Assembly (NCBI GenBank): GCA_039969355.1
Contig: JBDVOA010000031.1
Coordinates: forward strand, 62,001-126,000
Direction: 5' to 3'
DNA length: 64,000 nucleotides
Source of the DNA: JL08 sp039969355
Lineage (GTDB): Bacteria; Pseudomonadota; Alphaproteobacteria; Rhodobacterales; Rhodobacteraceae
Shown here: piece by piece, positions 26,829 through 35,653 of the stretch
How positions within the stretch are numbered: the first letter of the stretch is position 1
Layout of the letters: the number at the start of each line of letters is the position of its first letter
Position numbers and translations under genes: made by a program
The notes under the pieces: generated by a model
Told to the model about the DNA's origin: nothing
Seen by the model: the letters and a program-made list of their open reading frames with translations, nothing else
Database searches by the model: none

Positions 26829-27770
26829 ATGAGTCCCCGAAATATTATCATTGATACTGACCCCGGTCAGGACGACGCCGTTGCCATATTATTGGCGCTC
26901 GCCAGCCCAGACGAGATCAATGTTCTTGGCATCACGGCTGTCGCAGGTAACGTCCCGCTGGAATTAACCGCAAAAAATGCGCGTATGATCTGCGAATTGG
27001 CTGGAAAACCTGATGTCCCGGTTTATGCCGGATGTGACCGCCCCCTAGGTCGGGATCTCGTGACCGCGGAACATGTGCATGGGCAGACCGGGTTGAATGG
27101 ACCAACGCTGCCGGAACCTGTGATGCAATTGCAGGATGGCCACGGCACAGATTTCATCATTGAAACGCTGCGCAGCCAACCGCCAGACACGGTTACGTTA
27201 TGCCCTCTTGGCCCGTTGACCAACATTGCCACCGCGTTCAACAAGGCACCTGACATCGTCGACAAGGTGCAGGAAATTGTCCTGATGGGAGGTGGGTATT
27301 TTGAGGTTGGCAACATCACACCGGCCGCAGAGTTCAACATTTATGTCGACCCGCAGGCTGCTGATATTGTGTTTAAATCCGGCGCTTCGATTACCGTAAT
27401 GTCGTTGGATGTCACGCACAAGGTTTTGGTCACACCCGAGCGCAACAACGCTTTTCGTGCGCTCGACACTCCCGTTGGGATTGCTGTTGCGCAGATGACA
27501 GATTTTTTTGAACGATTTGACAAGGAAAAATATGGCTCAGATGGTGCGCCATTACATGATCCTTGTGTGACAGCTTACTTGGTCCAGCCTGATCTGTTCA
27601 GCGGTCGCCACATCAATGTCGAGATCGAGACCCAGTCGGAACTGACAATGGGCATGACTGTTGCCGATTGGTGGGGTGTCACGGACCGGCCCAGGAACGC
27701 ATTGTTCATGGGAACTGTGAATGACGTTGGATTCTTTGATCTTCTGACGGCACGACTGGCAAGGTTATGA
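26829..27770 (+). CDS. inosine-uridine type nucleoside hydrolase
   Basis: The 313-residue enzyme belongs to the calcium-dependent nucleoside hydrolases that release the base from ribonucleosides. The N-terminal DTDPGQDDAVAILL is the calcium/ribose-binding signature; VLMGGGYFEVGN, PAAEFNIYVDPQAADIV and LHDPCVTAYLV complete the active site. The base specificity (pyrimidine, purine or mixed) cannot be told. Its stop overlaps the next gene's ATG by 4 bp. Confidence 0.92.
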   Translation: MSPRNIIIDTDPGQDDAVAILLALASPDEINVLGITAVAGNVPLELTAKNARMICELAGKPDVPVYAGCDRPLGRDLVTAEHVHGQTGLNGPTLPEPVMQLQDGHGTDFIIETLRSQPPDTVTLCPLGPLTNIATAFNKAPDIVDKVQEIVLMGGGYFEVGNITPAAEFNIYVDPQAADIVFKSGASITVMSLDVTHKVLVTPERNNAFRALDTPVGIAVAQMTDFFERFDKEKYGSDGAPLHDPCVTAYLVQPDLFSGRHINVEIETQSELTMGMTVADWWGVTDRPRNALFMGTVNDVGFFDLLTARLARL

Positions 27771-28216
27771 GCGCATCGATCAACCTCGCCAAACCTGAGG
27801 ATCTGGACAAGCTCGACGCGCTTGTCGCTGCATTTCATGACGAAAATGGGATCAAATTATCTTTGGAAAAACGCCGAGCAGGCCTCGGGCCGCTGCTAGA
27901 AGGGATACCACATGGCTGCGCCTATCTGATCGGCCCGCCGCGCGCGCCCATCGGCTATGTCATTGTGACCTTTGGCTGGTCGATCGAATTTGGCGGCCTT
28001 GATGGTTTCATCGATGAACTTTACGTTCGCCCAGGCGTTCGGGGGCGCGGCGTGGCTGGCGAGGTACTGCTTACCCTGCCCCGCACTTTGGCCAGCGCAG
28101 GTATGAAAGCCATACATCTGGAAGTCGACACGTCAAACCAGACTGCGCAGCGGCTCTATGCGCGCGCTGGCTTCAAACTGCGCGATCAATATGCGTTGAT
28201 GACCCGCGCGCTTTAG
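27767..28216 (+). CDS. GNAT family N-acetyltransferase
   Basis: The 149-residue protein has the acetyl-CoA-binding signature LYVRPGVRGRGVAGEVLLTL (motif A, Q/RxxGxG/A) and the C-terminal motif B HLEVDTSNQTAQRLYARAGFK. Substrate unknown. It overlaps the nucleoside hydrolase gene by 4 bp and is followed after 9 bp by selO, so all three probably share a transcript. Confidence 0.88.
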   Translation: MSASINLAKPEDLDKLDALVAAFHDENGIKLSLEKRRAGLGPLLEGIPHGCAYLIGPPRAPIGYVIVTFGWSIEFGGLDGFIDELYVRPGVRGRGVAGEVLLTLPRTLASAGMKAIHLEVDTSNQTAQRLYARAGFKLRDQYALMTRAL

Positions 28217-28225
28217 GATCGGATC

Positions 28226-29644
28226 ATGACGTTGCATATTCCCTTTGATAACTCCTATGCTGCCCTCGCGCCTGTGTTCTTCAGTGCGCAAGCACCAACG
28301 CCTGTCAAGGCGCCCCATCTTGTTGCCTACAACGAAGATCTTGCCGCACTTCTCGACATTTCTACAAGCGATACGGAAGAATTGGCACAGGTGTTTTCCG
28401 GCAATCAGCTGCCCGAAGGGGCCAATCCGATTTCGCAGCTTTATGCCGGACATCAGTTCGGCCAGTACAACCCACAACTGGGTGACGGTCGCGCGGTTCT
28501 GTTGGGGGAAGCCATCGGAACAGACGGTAAGCGGCGCGACATCCAGCTGAAAGGTTCTGGCCCGACACCTTATTCGCGCAGAGGCGACGGACGTGCATGG
28601 CTGGGGCCGGTGCTGCGCGAATATATCGTCTCAGAGGCGATGTTTGCCCTTGGTATTCCTACGACCCGCGCGTTGGCTGCTGTAACCACTGGGGAGCCGG
28701 TTTATCGCGAGGCTGCATTTCCCGGGGCCGTCCTAACCCGCATTGCCGCCAGCCATTTGCGGGTCGGCACTTTTCAGATTTTTGCGGCACGCAGCGACAT
28801 TCGCAGTTTGCAAAAATTGACGGATTACGCACTGGCGCGACATTATCCAGACGCCCCGGGTCCAATGGGCCTGCTGCAGGCAGTACGCGATGCGCAGGCA
28901 GAACTGATCGCGAAATGGATGTCTGTCGGATTCATTCATGGCGTGATGAATACCGACAACTGCGCAATCTCAGGGGAAACTATTGACTATGGACCCTGCG
29001 CTTTTCTTGATACATATCATCCTGATACGGTCTTTAGTTCAATCGACCATCACGGACGATACGCCTATTCAAATCAACCGGATGTCATTGTCTGGAACCT
29101 CGCGCAACTTGCCACCTCTCTCATCCAGATCATGCCGGATCGGGACGCAGCGGTAGAGGAAGCGACTGAGATTGTGCACGCGATGCCGGCCCTTATCCAG
29201 TCACACTGGCTGCAACTGTTTCGGGCAAAGATCGGTCTGACGTCGCCGCAGGACGGTGATCTGGGTTTAATATCTGATTTGCTGAACCGGATGGCATCTG
29301 AAAAGGCAGACTTTACCAATACGTTTCGCGGGCTGACAAGCGGCACGGCACGCGCCCAATTCACCGACCCCTCCAGCTATGATGCGTGGCACATGGGCTG
29401 GCAGACCCGCCTGGCGGCCGAAACCGACGCCATAGCCACAATGAACTCCACAAACCCAGCGCTGATTCCGCGCAACCATCAGATTGAGCAAATGATCGAA
29501 GCGGCCGTCGCAGGTGATATGGCGCCGTTTCATCGGCTTAACTCGGCACTTCTCAGACCATTTGAATACAATGAGACAGTCCGCGACTTGACCCTTCCGC
29601 CACTTGAGTCAGAAATTGTGCAGGCGACCTTCTGCGGGACCTGA
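28226..29644 (+). CDS. selO: protein adenylyltransferase SelO (YdiU)
   Basis: SelO is a pseudokinase-fold enzyme that transfers AMP to Ser/Thr/Tyr residues of proteins. The 472-residue product contains the family lines LYAGHQFGQYNPQLGDGRAV, IQLKGSGPTPYSRRGDGRAW (ATP-binding Lys and Arg), FIHGVMNTDNCAISGETIDY (catalytic Asn and metal Asp) and DYGPCAFLD. The chain ends TFCGT, placing a Cys third from the C-terminus, the position of selenocysteine in eukaryotic SelO and of Cys in bacterial forms. It is the last gene of the nucleoside hydrolase-GNAT-selO unit and is convergent with an EamA transporter gene. Confidence 0.95.
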   Translation: MTLHIPFDNSYAALAPVFFSAQAPTPVKAPHLVAYNEDLAALLDISTSDTEELAQVFSGNQLPEGANPISQLYAGHQFGQYNPQLGDGRAVLLGEAIGTDGKRRDIQLKGSGPTPYSRRGDGRAWLGPVLREYIVSEAMFALGIPTTRALAAVTTGEPVYREAAFPGAVLTRIAASHLRVGTFQIFAARSDIRSLQKLTDYALARHYPDAPGPMGLLQAVRDAQAELIAKWMSVGFIHGVMNTDNCAISGETIDYGPCAFLDTYHPDTVFSSIDHHGRYAYSNQPDVIVWNLAQLATSLIQIMPDRDAAVEEATEIVHAMPALIQSHWLQLFRAKIGLTSPQDGDLGLISDLLNRMASEKADFTNTFRGLTSGTARAQFTDPSSYDAWHMGWQTRLAAETDAIATMNSTNPALIPRNHQIEQMIEAAVAGDMAPFHRLNSALLRPFEYNETVRDLTLPPLESEIVQATFCGT

Positions 29645-29646
29645 GA

Positions 29647-30522
29647 TTACCGACGGTTGATTAGGTAAATCCCTGCGGCAACCAGTAATAGTGCGCCCAA
29701 AATTCCAACTTCCATCTGTTCATTCAGCAATAGCCAGCCCAGCAACACCGAGAAGACTGGCGACAGAAAGCTGAACGCGGCAACTGACGCCGCAGGATAA
29801 ATTGTAAGCAGCCAATACCAGAAAAGATATCCAAGGCTGGACACGCAGATTATTTGAAACAGCAAGCCCGCAACATGGATGGGTTGCAGTTCCCTCACCA
29901 GATCACCCATGAACGGCGCCAAAAAGAACAAGATTGGCGCGGAAACCGCAACCTGCCAAAACAATTGGACCTCTGGCTTTACGGTGGACAATGGCGTCGC
30001 ACGGACCAGCAAAGCAACGCCCGCCCACCCCAATGCAGCCCCCAAAGCTGCGATGTCCCCAAGCCAGCTGACCTCAGCGCCATCTCGATTGGCCAGCGCA
30101 AATATGACACCCCCCATGGCGAAGCCAAGACCGATAAACCGCAGGCCTGTCATTCTTTCGCCCGGCAACAACAGATGCGCACCCAGTGCCAACCAGACAG
30201 GCATCGAATAAAAGATGATCGAAGCCCGCGAAACTGAGGTCAGATCCAACGCCGTGAACAAGCATATGAATTCAAAGGCGAACAAACATCCTGAAAACAA
30301 CCCCCATCGAAAGACACCCCTAGGCATGGCTAGCGGCACCCCCTTCAAGCGCATCCAGATCAACAGAACCACAACGGCGCCGGCGGATCGTAGTGCAGCC
30401 AGAAACACCGGCCCGAACCCGCCCCCTGTCACTTTGATTACAACCTGATTGAATGCCAACAACAGGGCAAACCCGATAAGCGCCGTCGCGCCAAGCATAT
30501 CTACCGAAGTTTTGCGTTCCAT
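29647..30522 (-). CDS. EamA/DMT family transporter
   Basis: The 291-residue protein has ten membrane helices arranged as two EamA repeats, each ending with a conserved 'P..a.l.g...L.E' segment (SMPVWLALGAHLLLPGE; LSPVFSVLLGWLLLNEQ). Such proteins export amino acids or other small metabolites. The frame extends to a TTG at 30558, but the ATG at 30522 gives the usual short N-terminus. Substrate unknown. Confidence 0.85.
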   Translation of the reverse strand: MERKTSVDMLGATALIGFALLLAFNQVVIKVTGGGFGPVFLAALRSAGAVVVLLIWMRLKGVPLAMPRGVFRWGLFSGCLFAFEFICLFTALDLTSVSRASIIFYSMPVWLALGAHLLLPGERMTGLRFIGLGFAMGGVIFALANRDGAEVSWLGDIAALGAALGWAGVALLVRATPLSTVKPEVQLFWQVAVSAPILFFLAPFMGDLVRELQPIHVAGLLFQIICVSSLGYLFWYWLLTIYPAASVAAFSFLSPVFSVLLGWLLLNEQMEVGILGALLLVAAGIYLINRR

Positions 30523-30663
30523 CAGCGTATCAGAGCGGCGAGAGCGCAAAATTGTCAAGCAAGCAAGGGGATTGGCCCATTGCGAAACCCGAGCGAGAAT
30601 TCCCCGTAGTTATTTTGGCAAAATCTGGCATTCTTGTTGGATAGCAAACTGGGAGTTTTAAAA

Positions 30664-31491
30664 ATGAGTTTAATGAGCACACTGGCCAAGGTTGCCGTTG
30701 GCGTGGCCATGGCAAAAGGGGCCAGCGCCATGATGAACAAATCACGGGGCGGCACTGTAAGTCAGTCAGGCGCTGGCGATCTGGGGGGACTTCTGGGCGG
30801 CTTAACTGGCGGTTCAGGCGCGCAAGGCGCTGGTCTTGAGGACATGCTTGGCGGGCTCTTGGGCGGTGGTGGCGCGTCTCAAGCTGGCGGCATGCCGGGC
30901 GGATTGGGTGGCTTGCTGGAACAGTTGGGTGGTGCGTCCGGCAGCGGCCAGAGCGGATTGCAGGATATGCTTGGAGGTCTTGCCGGTGCTGGCGGTGCTG
31001 GCGGATTGCTTGGAGGCCTTGCCAGCGCGCTTGGCGGCGGATCCGCAGCGCCTCAAAACGATGCCAGCTTTGGCTCGGTGCTGAATTCGTCGTTTGATCA
31101 GACGCCAGAGCCCAAAATTGATCCGACGTCGGATCAGGAGGCGGCGGCAGGATTGATGCTACGCGCCATGATTCAAGCGGCAAAATCGGATGGAAAACTG
31201 GATGACGCAGAGCGTGAAAAACTGATTGGCCAGCTTGGCGATGACGTGTCGTCGGAAGAGGCAAATTTTGTACAATCAGAACTGCAAGGGCCTATCGATA
31301 TTGACGGTCTGGTGAGCCAGACTCCAAATGGCATGCAAGCGCAAATGTACGCAATGTCAGTACTCGGGATCAATCTCGACAGTCAGGCCGAGGCAGAGTA
31401 TCTGCACAAATTGGCGTCAGCCTATGGCATGAAACCCGAGCAGGTGAACGACATCCACAACCAGATGGGTGTGCCGTCACTTTACACCTGA
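30664..31491 (+). CDS. DUF533 (YebE-like, TerB-fold) protein with glycine-rich repeats
   Basis: The 275-residue product has a hydrophobic N-terminal segment (LAKVAVGVAMAKGASAMM). A Gly/Leu-rich low-complexity region (about 45-140) follows, with repeated 'DMLGGLLGG', 'LGGLLEQLGG' and 'DMLGGLAGA' units. A C-terminal helical DUF533 domain (about 160-275: GLMLRAMIQAAKSDGKLDDAER, EYLHKLASAYGMKPEQVNDIH) ends the protein. That domain resembles TerB, a metal-binding helical bundle. The role is unknown; membrane association is likely. I use the ATG at 30664, which has GGGAG upstream; an in-frame ATG ten codons earlier has no support. Confidence 0.85.
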   Translation: MSLMSTLAKVAVGVAMAKGASAMMNKSRGGTVSQSGAGDLGGLLGGLTGGSGAQGAGLEDMLGGLLGGGGASQAGGMPGGLGGLLEQLGGASGSGQSGLQDMLGGLAGAGGAGGLLGGLASALGGGSAAPQNDASFGSVLNSSFDQTPEPKIDPTSDQEAAAGLMLRAMIQAAKSDGKLDDAEREKLIGQLGDDVSSEEANFVQSELQGPIDIDGLVSQTPNGMQAQMYAMSVLGINLDSQAEAEYLHKLASAYGMKPEQVNDIHNQMGVPSLYT

Positions 31492-31509
31492 TCGCAGTTG
31501 ATGGAGGTG

Positions 31510-31527
31510 GGGCGGAAAAATCCGCCC
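31510..31527. terminator. hairpin between convergent genes
   Basis: A perfect 7-bp stem, GGGCGGA / TCCGCCC with an AAAA loop, lies in the 49-bp gap between the convergent DUF533 and rhlE genes. No T-tract follows on either strand, so it is only a candidate bidirectional terminator. Confidence 0.45.
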
Positions 31528-31540
31528 TGCCCCGGATCAT

Positions 31541-32866
31541 TTATGCCGCGCGCCGACCACCGCCGGATTTTCCGCCACTGCCTGAGCGTCTGCGACGACC
31601 GCTACCTCCGGGTTTGCCGGAATATCCGCCGCCACCACCCGGTCTTCCACCGCCGCGACGACCGCCACGGCCTTTTGGTTTGTCAGGAATTTCTGACGCT
31701 TCCCACGGGCGGCCCGACGCGACTGGTATCGCCTTTTTCATCGCTTTTTCGATGGCTTTCAACTCGCCCATCTCATCCGGCGCGCAGAACGCAATGGCCG
31801 CGCCATCCGCACCAGCGCGTGCAGTCCGGCCAATCCGGTGTACGTAGTTCTCTGGCACATTTGGCAGATCAAAGTTGTAGACATGGCGCACATCCGGAAT
31901 ATCCAGCCCGCGTGCCGCGACATCCGTCGCCACCAGCACCCGGATTTCACCCGCCTTAAATGCGGCAATTGCTCTGTCACGCTGACCTTGGGATTTATTG
32001 CCATGGATCGAACCGGCGGCAAAACCCGCGTTCACAAGTGATTTCATCAGCTTTTCACAGCCATGTTTGGTCCGCCCAAAAACGAGTGCCAGCTCATCGC
32101 GATGTTTATCCAGCATTTCAACCAGCAATTTTGCTTTTTCCGCCTTGGCAACAAAATGTACCTCTTGCGTAACCTTGTCTGCGGCCTTGCCCGGAGGAGA
32201 TACCTCGACCCGGATTGGACGGTTCAGATAGCTGCTGGCCAGTTCGTTCATCTGCTTGGGCATGGTGGCCGAAAACAGCATGGTCTGGCGCTCCCCCGGC
32301 AGCATCGCGGCAATCTTACGCAAAGCATGAATAAAGCCGAGGTCCAGCATCTGGTCCGCTTCGTCCAGCACCAAGAACGTCGTTTGATCCAACCGCAAGG
32401 CGCGCCGGTCCATCAGGTCAATCAGACGACCCGGTGTCGCCACCAACAAGTCGATCCCGCGTTCCAGACGTTTGATCTGGGTGTTGATGGATTGGCCGCC
32501 CACTACCATGGCCACCTTGAGCGGTGTACCTTGCGTATAAGCGCGCAGGTTCTCGGCAATCTGACCCGCAAGTTCGCGGGTCGGTGCCAGTACAAGCCCA
32601 CGCACGGTCTTGGGCGCAGGTTTGCCTCCGATCGCCAGCATTTGCGCCACCAGCGGCAGACCGAATGCTGCGGTTTTGCCGGTTCCGGTCTGGGCTAGGC
32701 CCATGACATCCCGGCCATTCAACGCATGCGGTATTGCCTGATTCTGGATCGGCGTCGGTTCCGTGATCCCCAGCGCAGAAAGGCGCGTGATCAGTGATTT
32801 GGGCAATCCCATGATTGCAAAGTCATTCGTCACCGAATTTGTGACGACTTCAGTATTTGTGTTCAA
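31541..32866 (-). CDS. rhlE: DEAD-box RNA helicase, RhlE type
   Basis: The ~441-residue helicase has all core motifs in order: Q motif with TPIQNQAIP, motif I AQTGTGKTA, Ia APTRELAGQ, II VLDEADQML, III SATMP, V ATDVAARGLDIP, VI HRIGRTARAG. It ends in a Gly/Arg-rich tail (GRGGRRGGGRPGG and following) typical of RNA-binding extensions. It acts in RNA remodelling, ribosome assembly or mRNA decay. I prefer a TTG start at 32866 because AAAGGAT lies directly upstream; the ATG at 32920 has no Shine-Dalgarno, and an internal ATG before GLPKSL also lacks one. Confidence 0.9.
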   Translation of the reverse strand: MNTNTEVVTNSVTNDFAIMGLPKSLITRLSALGITEPTPIQNQAIPHALNGRDVMGLAQTGTGKTAAFGLPLVAQMLAIGGKPAPKTVRGLVLAPTRELAGQIAENLRAYTQGTPLKVAMVVGGQSINTQIKRLERGIDLLVATPGRLIDLMDRRALRLDQTTFLVLDEADQMLDLGFIHALRKIAAMLPGERQTMLFSATMPKQMNELASSYLNRPIRVEVSPPGKAADKVTQEVHFVAKAEKAKLLVEMLDKHRDELALVFGRTKHGCEKLMKSLVNAGFAAGSIHGNKSQGQRDRAIAAFKAGEIRVLVATDVAARGLDIPDVRHVYNFDLPNVPENYVHRIGRTARAGADGAAIAFCAPDEMGELKAIEKAMKKAIPVASGRPWEASEIPDKPKGRGGRRGGGRPGGGGGYSGKPGGSGRRRRSGSGGKSGGGRRAA

Positions 32867-33247
32867 TTCATATCCTTTCGGTCCGCACCAAAGCACGAAC
32901 CACGTATCAATTGCGGCCATCTACAGACCGCGCGTTTAGGGCACCAAAAACTCAAACCCGAACGGCGACATGCCTTCGGGTCGTCTTAGCGCTTTGGCCC
33001 CACGCGTGATTTTGGGAACAGGTGCGACACCTCGGATCAGAACCGTTTTCACTGTTCCTGGGCGGGTTTTTACCCCGCTCGTTCTTCTGACTGCTCACGC
33101 GGCAGAAGGTATCGCTAGGGGGCACATGGGGTATCAACGCACTCAAGTCAAGCTTATGCTGCAAATGCGAAAGAATGAGAAACCGTCTGGAAACCATTGG
33201 GATGACAGGATAGACCTGACTCCATTGGGTTCTCAAAGGCCAAAGGC
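32867..33247. other. 381-bp divergent intergenic region between rhlE and the Fur-family gene
   Basis: No gene is convincing here. It contains a short imperfect hairpin around GGGCGGGTTTTTACCCCGCTC (about 33060-33082) and, closer to the regulator, the AATG(C/A)GAA direct repeat listed separately. A 93-codon plus-strand frame (32970-33251) shows no recognisable protein character. Confidence 0.5.
33164..33181 (+). repeat. 10-bp-spaced direct repeat upstream of the Fur-family gene
   Basis: AATGCGAA (33164-33171) and AATGAGAA (33174-33181) are spaced exactly one helical turn apart, about 67 bp before the regulator's ATG. The placement would suit an operator, possibly autoregulatory, but it does not match a canonical Fur or Mur palindrome that I can name. 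Confidence 0.35.
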
Positions 33248-33661
33248 ATGAACGAAACAATTCTTGACCGCACAGCTTCTAAAGGATTGCGCATGACCGG
33301 CCAGCGGCGTGTGATTGCACAAGTATTGCAAGATAGTGACGATCACCCGGACGTCGAAGAACTCTATGCCCGCGCCAGCGCAATCGACAGCGGGATATCG
33401 ATTGCAACCGTCTACCGCACGGTCAAGCTGTTTGAAGAGGCAGGCATTCTTGAAAAGCTCGAATTCGGCGACGGACGCGCACGTTACGAAGATGCCGAAC
33501 GGGATCATCATGACCACTTGATCGACATGAATTCCGGCGAAGTTATCGAATTTGTCGATGCCGAGATTGAGGCCTTACAGGAACGCATTGCCGCAAAGCT
33601 CGGATACGAATTGCGTGGGCACCGACTGGAGCTTTATGGGGTGCCAGCGAAACGCAAGTAG
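33248..33661 (+). CDS. Fur/Mur family metalloregulator
   Basis: The 137-residue protein has the Fur winged helix (TGQRRVIAQVLQDSDDHPDVEELY, ISIATVYRTVKLFEEAGIL, where ATVYRT is the recognition helix) and the metal-binding HHDHLID plus later His/Glu ligands. It lacks the C-terminal CxxC structural zinc site of E. coli Fur, as many alphaproteobacterial members do. In Rhodobacterales the Fur orthologue often responds to manganese (Mur), so iron or manganese control is possible. It is divergent from rhlE across 381 bp. Confidence 0.9.
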   Translation: MNETILDRTASKGLRMTGQRRVIAQVLQDSDDHPDVEELYARASAIDSGISIATVYRTVKLFEEAGILEKLEFGDGRARYEDAERDHHDHLIDMNSGEVIEFVDAEIEALQERIAAKLGYELRGHRLELYGVPAKRK

Positions 33662-33768
33662 ACCCATCGTGCCGCTATCCAACCAAACGGTGGGTGAGGA
33701 CAACCCCACCCAGATGAAAGTTGTGGCATGGCAAGAGACACCACAGCCAATCGGAGGAGGACCACATA

Positions 33769-34575
33769 ATGCGCCGCGATGAATTGACAGAGCAGTTCCG
33801 CAGTCTTCACGTTCCGGGCAAGCCGGTGGTGATGCCTAACCCATGGGACATAGGATCAGCCAAGGTAATGGCGGGCATCGGTGCGCTGGCGCTGGCGACG
33901 ACCTCTTCTGGCTATGGTTTTACACAGGGACTGATCGATGGCGGTCGGATGACACGAGACGTGGCCCTTCAGCACGCGGCCGACATATGCACCGCAGTCG
34001 ATCTACCGGTGAACGGCGATTTCGAGAACGGATTTGGCGATTGTCCCGAGACGGTCGCTGAAACCGTACGATTGGCGGCCGAGGCCGGGCTGGCCGGTGT
34101 TTCGATTGAGGACACTGCTGTCCCGGAGACGCATTCTTATTCGTTTGATCTGGCTTTGGCACGAATTGAAGCGGCTGTGGCCGCAGCTCGCAAGGCAGGG
34201 ATAGTACTGACTGCTCGCGCCGACGGCTGGCTTATGCAGAGCTATGACCAGGCAGAAGCCCTGCGTCGCTGTCAGTCATTCGCTAACGCAGGGGCCGACG
34301 TCATTTATGCACCGCTAGTCGATGCCACCACCATCCGCGCTTTGGCCGACACCGGAGTACCGGTCAACCTGTTAGCTGCCGGCGATATGCGTGATTTGAC
34401 GACAGAGCAGATTGGCGCACTAGGCGCGGCCCGAATTTCAATTGGCGGAGGACTGGCCCGTGTCACGCAACAGGTGGTCATAGATGGTACCCGCGCAATG
34501 CTGGAGCGGGGAGATTTCACGGTCCTTAAAGGAGCCGCAAACACGGCGGAGATTGAGGCAATGCTGACCAGTTAA
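33769..34575 (+). CDS. isocitrate lyase/PEP mutase family protein
   Basis: The 268-residue TIM-barrel enzyme shows the PEP mutase/ICL superfamily pattern: VVMPNPWDIGSAKVM, LATTSSGYGFTQG, PVNGDFENGFG (Mg-binding acidic loop) and GVSIEDTAVPE. The KKCGH active-site loop of true isocitrate and methylisocitrate lyases is absent, so a C-C or C-P lyase of the oxaloacetase/carboxyPEP-type branch is more likely. The exact reaction cannot be named. GGAGGAGG at 33753-33760 fixes the ATG at 33769; an upstream in-frame ATG at 33721 is rejected. Confidence 0.82.
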   Translation: MRRDELTEQFRSLHVPGKPVVMPNPWDIGSAKVMAGIGALALATTSSGYGFTQGLIDGGRMTRDVALQHAADICTAVDLPVNGDFENGFGDCPETVAETVRLAAEAGLAGVSIEDTAVPETHSYSFDLALARIEAAVAAARKAGIVLTARADGWLMQSYDQAEALRRCQSFANAGADVIYAPLVDATTIRALADTGVPVNLLAAGDMRDLTTEQIGALGAARISIGGGLARVTQQVVIDGTRAMLERGDFTVLKGAANTAEIEAMLTS

Positions 34576-34711
34576 GCCGTTAGAGTCAGCACTCCGCTCA
34601 CGATCCGTTTCTTCAATCGCAGTCATCCGGGCGCTCTTATCGATCGGGCCCCTTGCGGCTACACGGGCAACGGGTCAAGACACACGGCAATCCAAACCCT
34701 GAGGATACATC

Positions 34712-35581
34712 ATGGACAACTTGCGCGGCGCCGCGCTTATGACTTTTTCGATGTTGGGCTTTGCAATTGAGGATATGGTTATCAAGCTGATGGCTGGCGC
34801 CTTGCCGGTAGGTGAAATCATCGCTCTGCTCGGGCTTGGTGGCGCAATTGTCTATTCGGCCGTATTGACGGTTCAGGGCCGCCCTCTGTTTTCGCGGGCC
34901 TTGCTTAACCCAGTCATAGCTATTCGCAGTATCGGAGAGATTTTTGGCACAATCGGGTTCGTAACGGCCATTGTGCTAACGCCACTTTCCAGCGCCTCTG
35001 CCATCTTGCAGGCGACGCCGCTCGCCGTGACGTTGGGTGCTGCACTGTTTTTGCAGGAAAAGGTCGGGTGGCGCCGGTGGAGCGCGACACTGATCGGGTT
35101 TTGTGGCGTCTTACTTATCATCCGCCCGGGTCTTGATGGGTTTGACCTCAATTCCCTTTTCGCAGTCCAGGGCGTCATTGGTCTGGGAATACGAGATCTT
35201 GCCACACGCAAGGTCCCCAAATCAACATCATCCATGCAGATCAGTTTTCTGGCGTTCATTACATTGATCCCAACGGGCATGATCCTATTGCAAGCGACAG
35301 GCGGGAAATTTGTGATGCCAGACCCAGACTTGTGGCTTCTGATTGGCGCTGCAACTACAATGGGCACCATTTCATATTATGCAATCGTCGCCGCGATGCG
35401 GGTCGGAGACGTTGGTTTTGTCACGCCGTTTCGATACACGCGCCTGCTTTTTGCGATGGCAATTGGCATCGTGGTGTTTGCTGAGCGTCCTGACCTGTTG
35501 ACGATGTTGGGTTCTGCAATCGTTGTCTGTTCCGGCGTTTTTGTCGTCTGGCGCGAGCGCAAACAGCGCGCCTATAGCTAA
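34712..35581 (+). CDS. EamA/DMT family transporter
   Basis: A 289-residue ten-helix membrane protein with two EamA repeats (LSSASAILQATPLAVTLGAA with LQEKVG in the first; FVTPFRYTRLLFAMAIGIVVFAERPD in the second). It is similar in build to the transporters at 29.6 and 51.1 kb but clearly not a close duplicate. The substrate is unknown. It lies between the PEP mutase-like gene and eno on the same strand, with 72 bp before eno. Confidence 0.86.
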   Translation: MDNLRGAALMTFSMLGFAIEDMVIKLMAGALPVGEIIALLGLGGAIVYSAVLTVQGRPLFSRALLNPVIAIRSIGEIFGTIGFVTAIVLTPLSSASAILQATPLAVTLGAALFLQEKVGWRRWSATLIGFCGVLLIIRPGLDGFDLNSLFAVQGVIGLGIRDLATRKVPKSTSSMQISFLAFITLIPTGMILLQATGGKFVMPDPDLWLLIGAATTMGTISYYAIVAAMRVGDVGFVTPFRYTRLLFAMAIGIVVFAERPDLLTMLGSAIVVCSGVFVVWRERKQRAYS

Positions 35582-35653
35582 ACCGCCTTTCCCTCGCTGG
35601 TATTGCGGTCTAAGAACCAATCAACAAATTTGCGCTGATAAAGGACACTCCTC

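Noticed and set aside
32970..33251. 93-codon plus-strand frame ending in an ATGA overlap with the Fur-family gene
   Set aside because: Its composition is not protein-like, it covers a hairpin and the direct repeat, and I see no ribosome-binding site.
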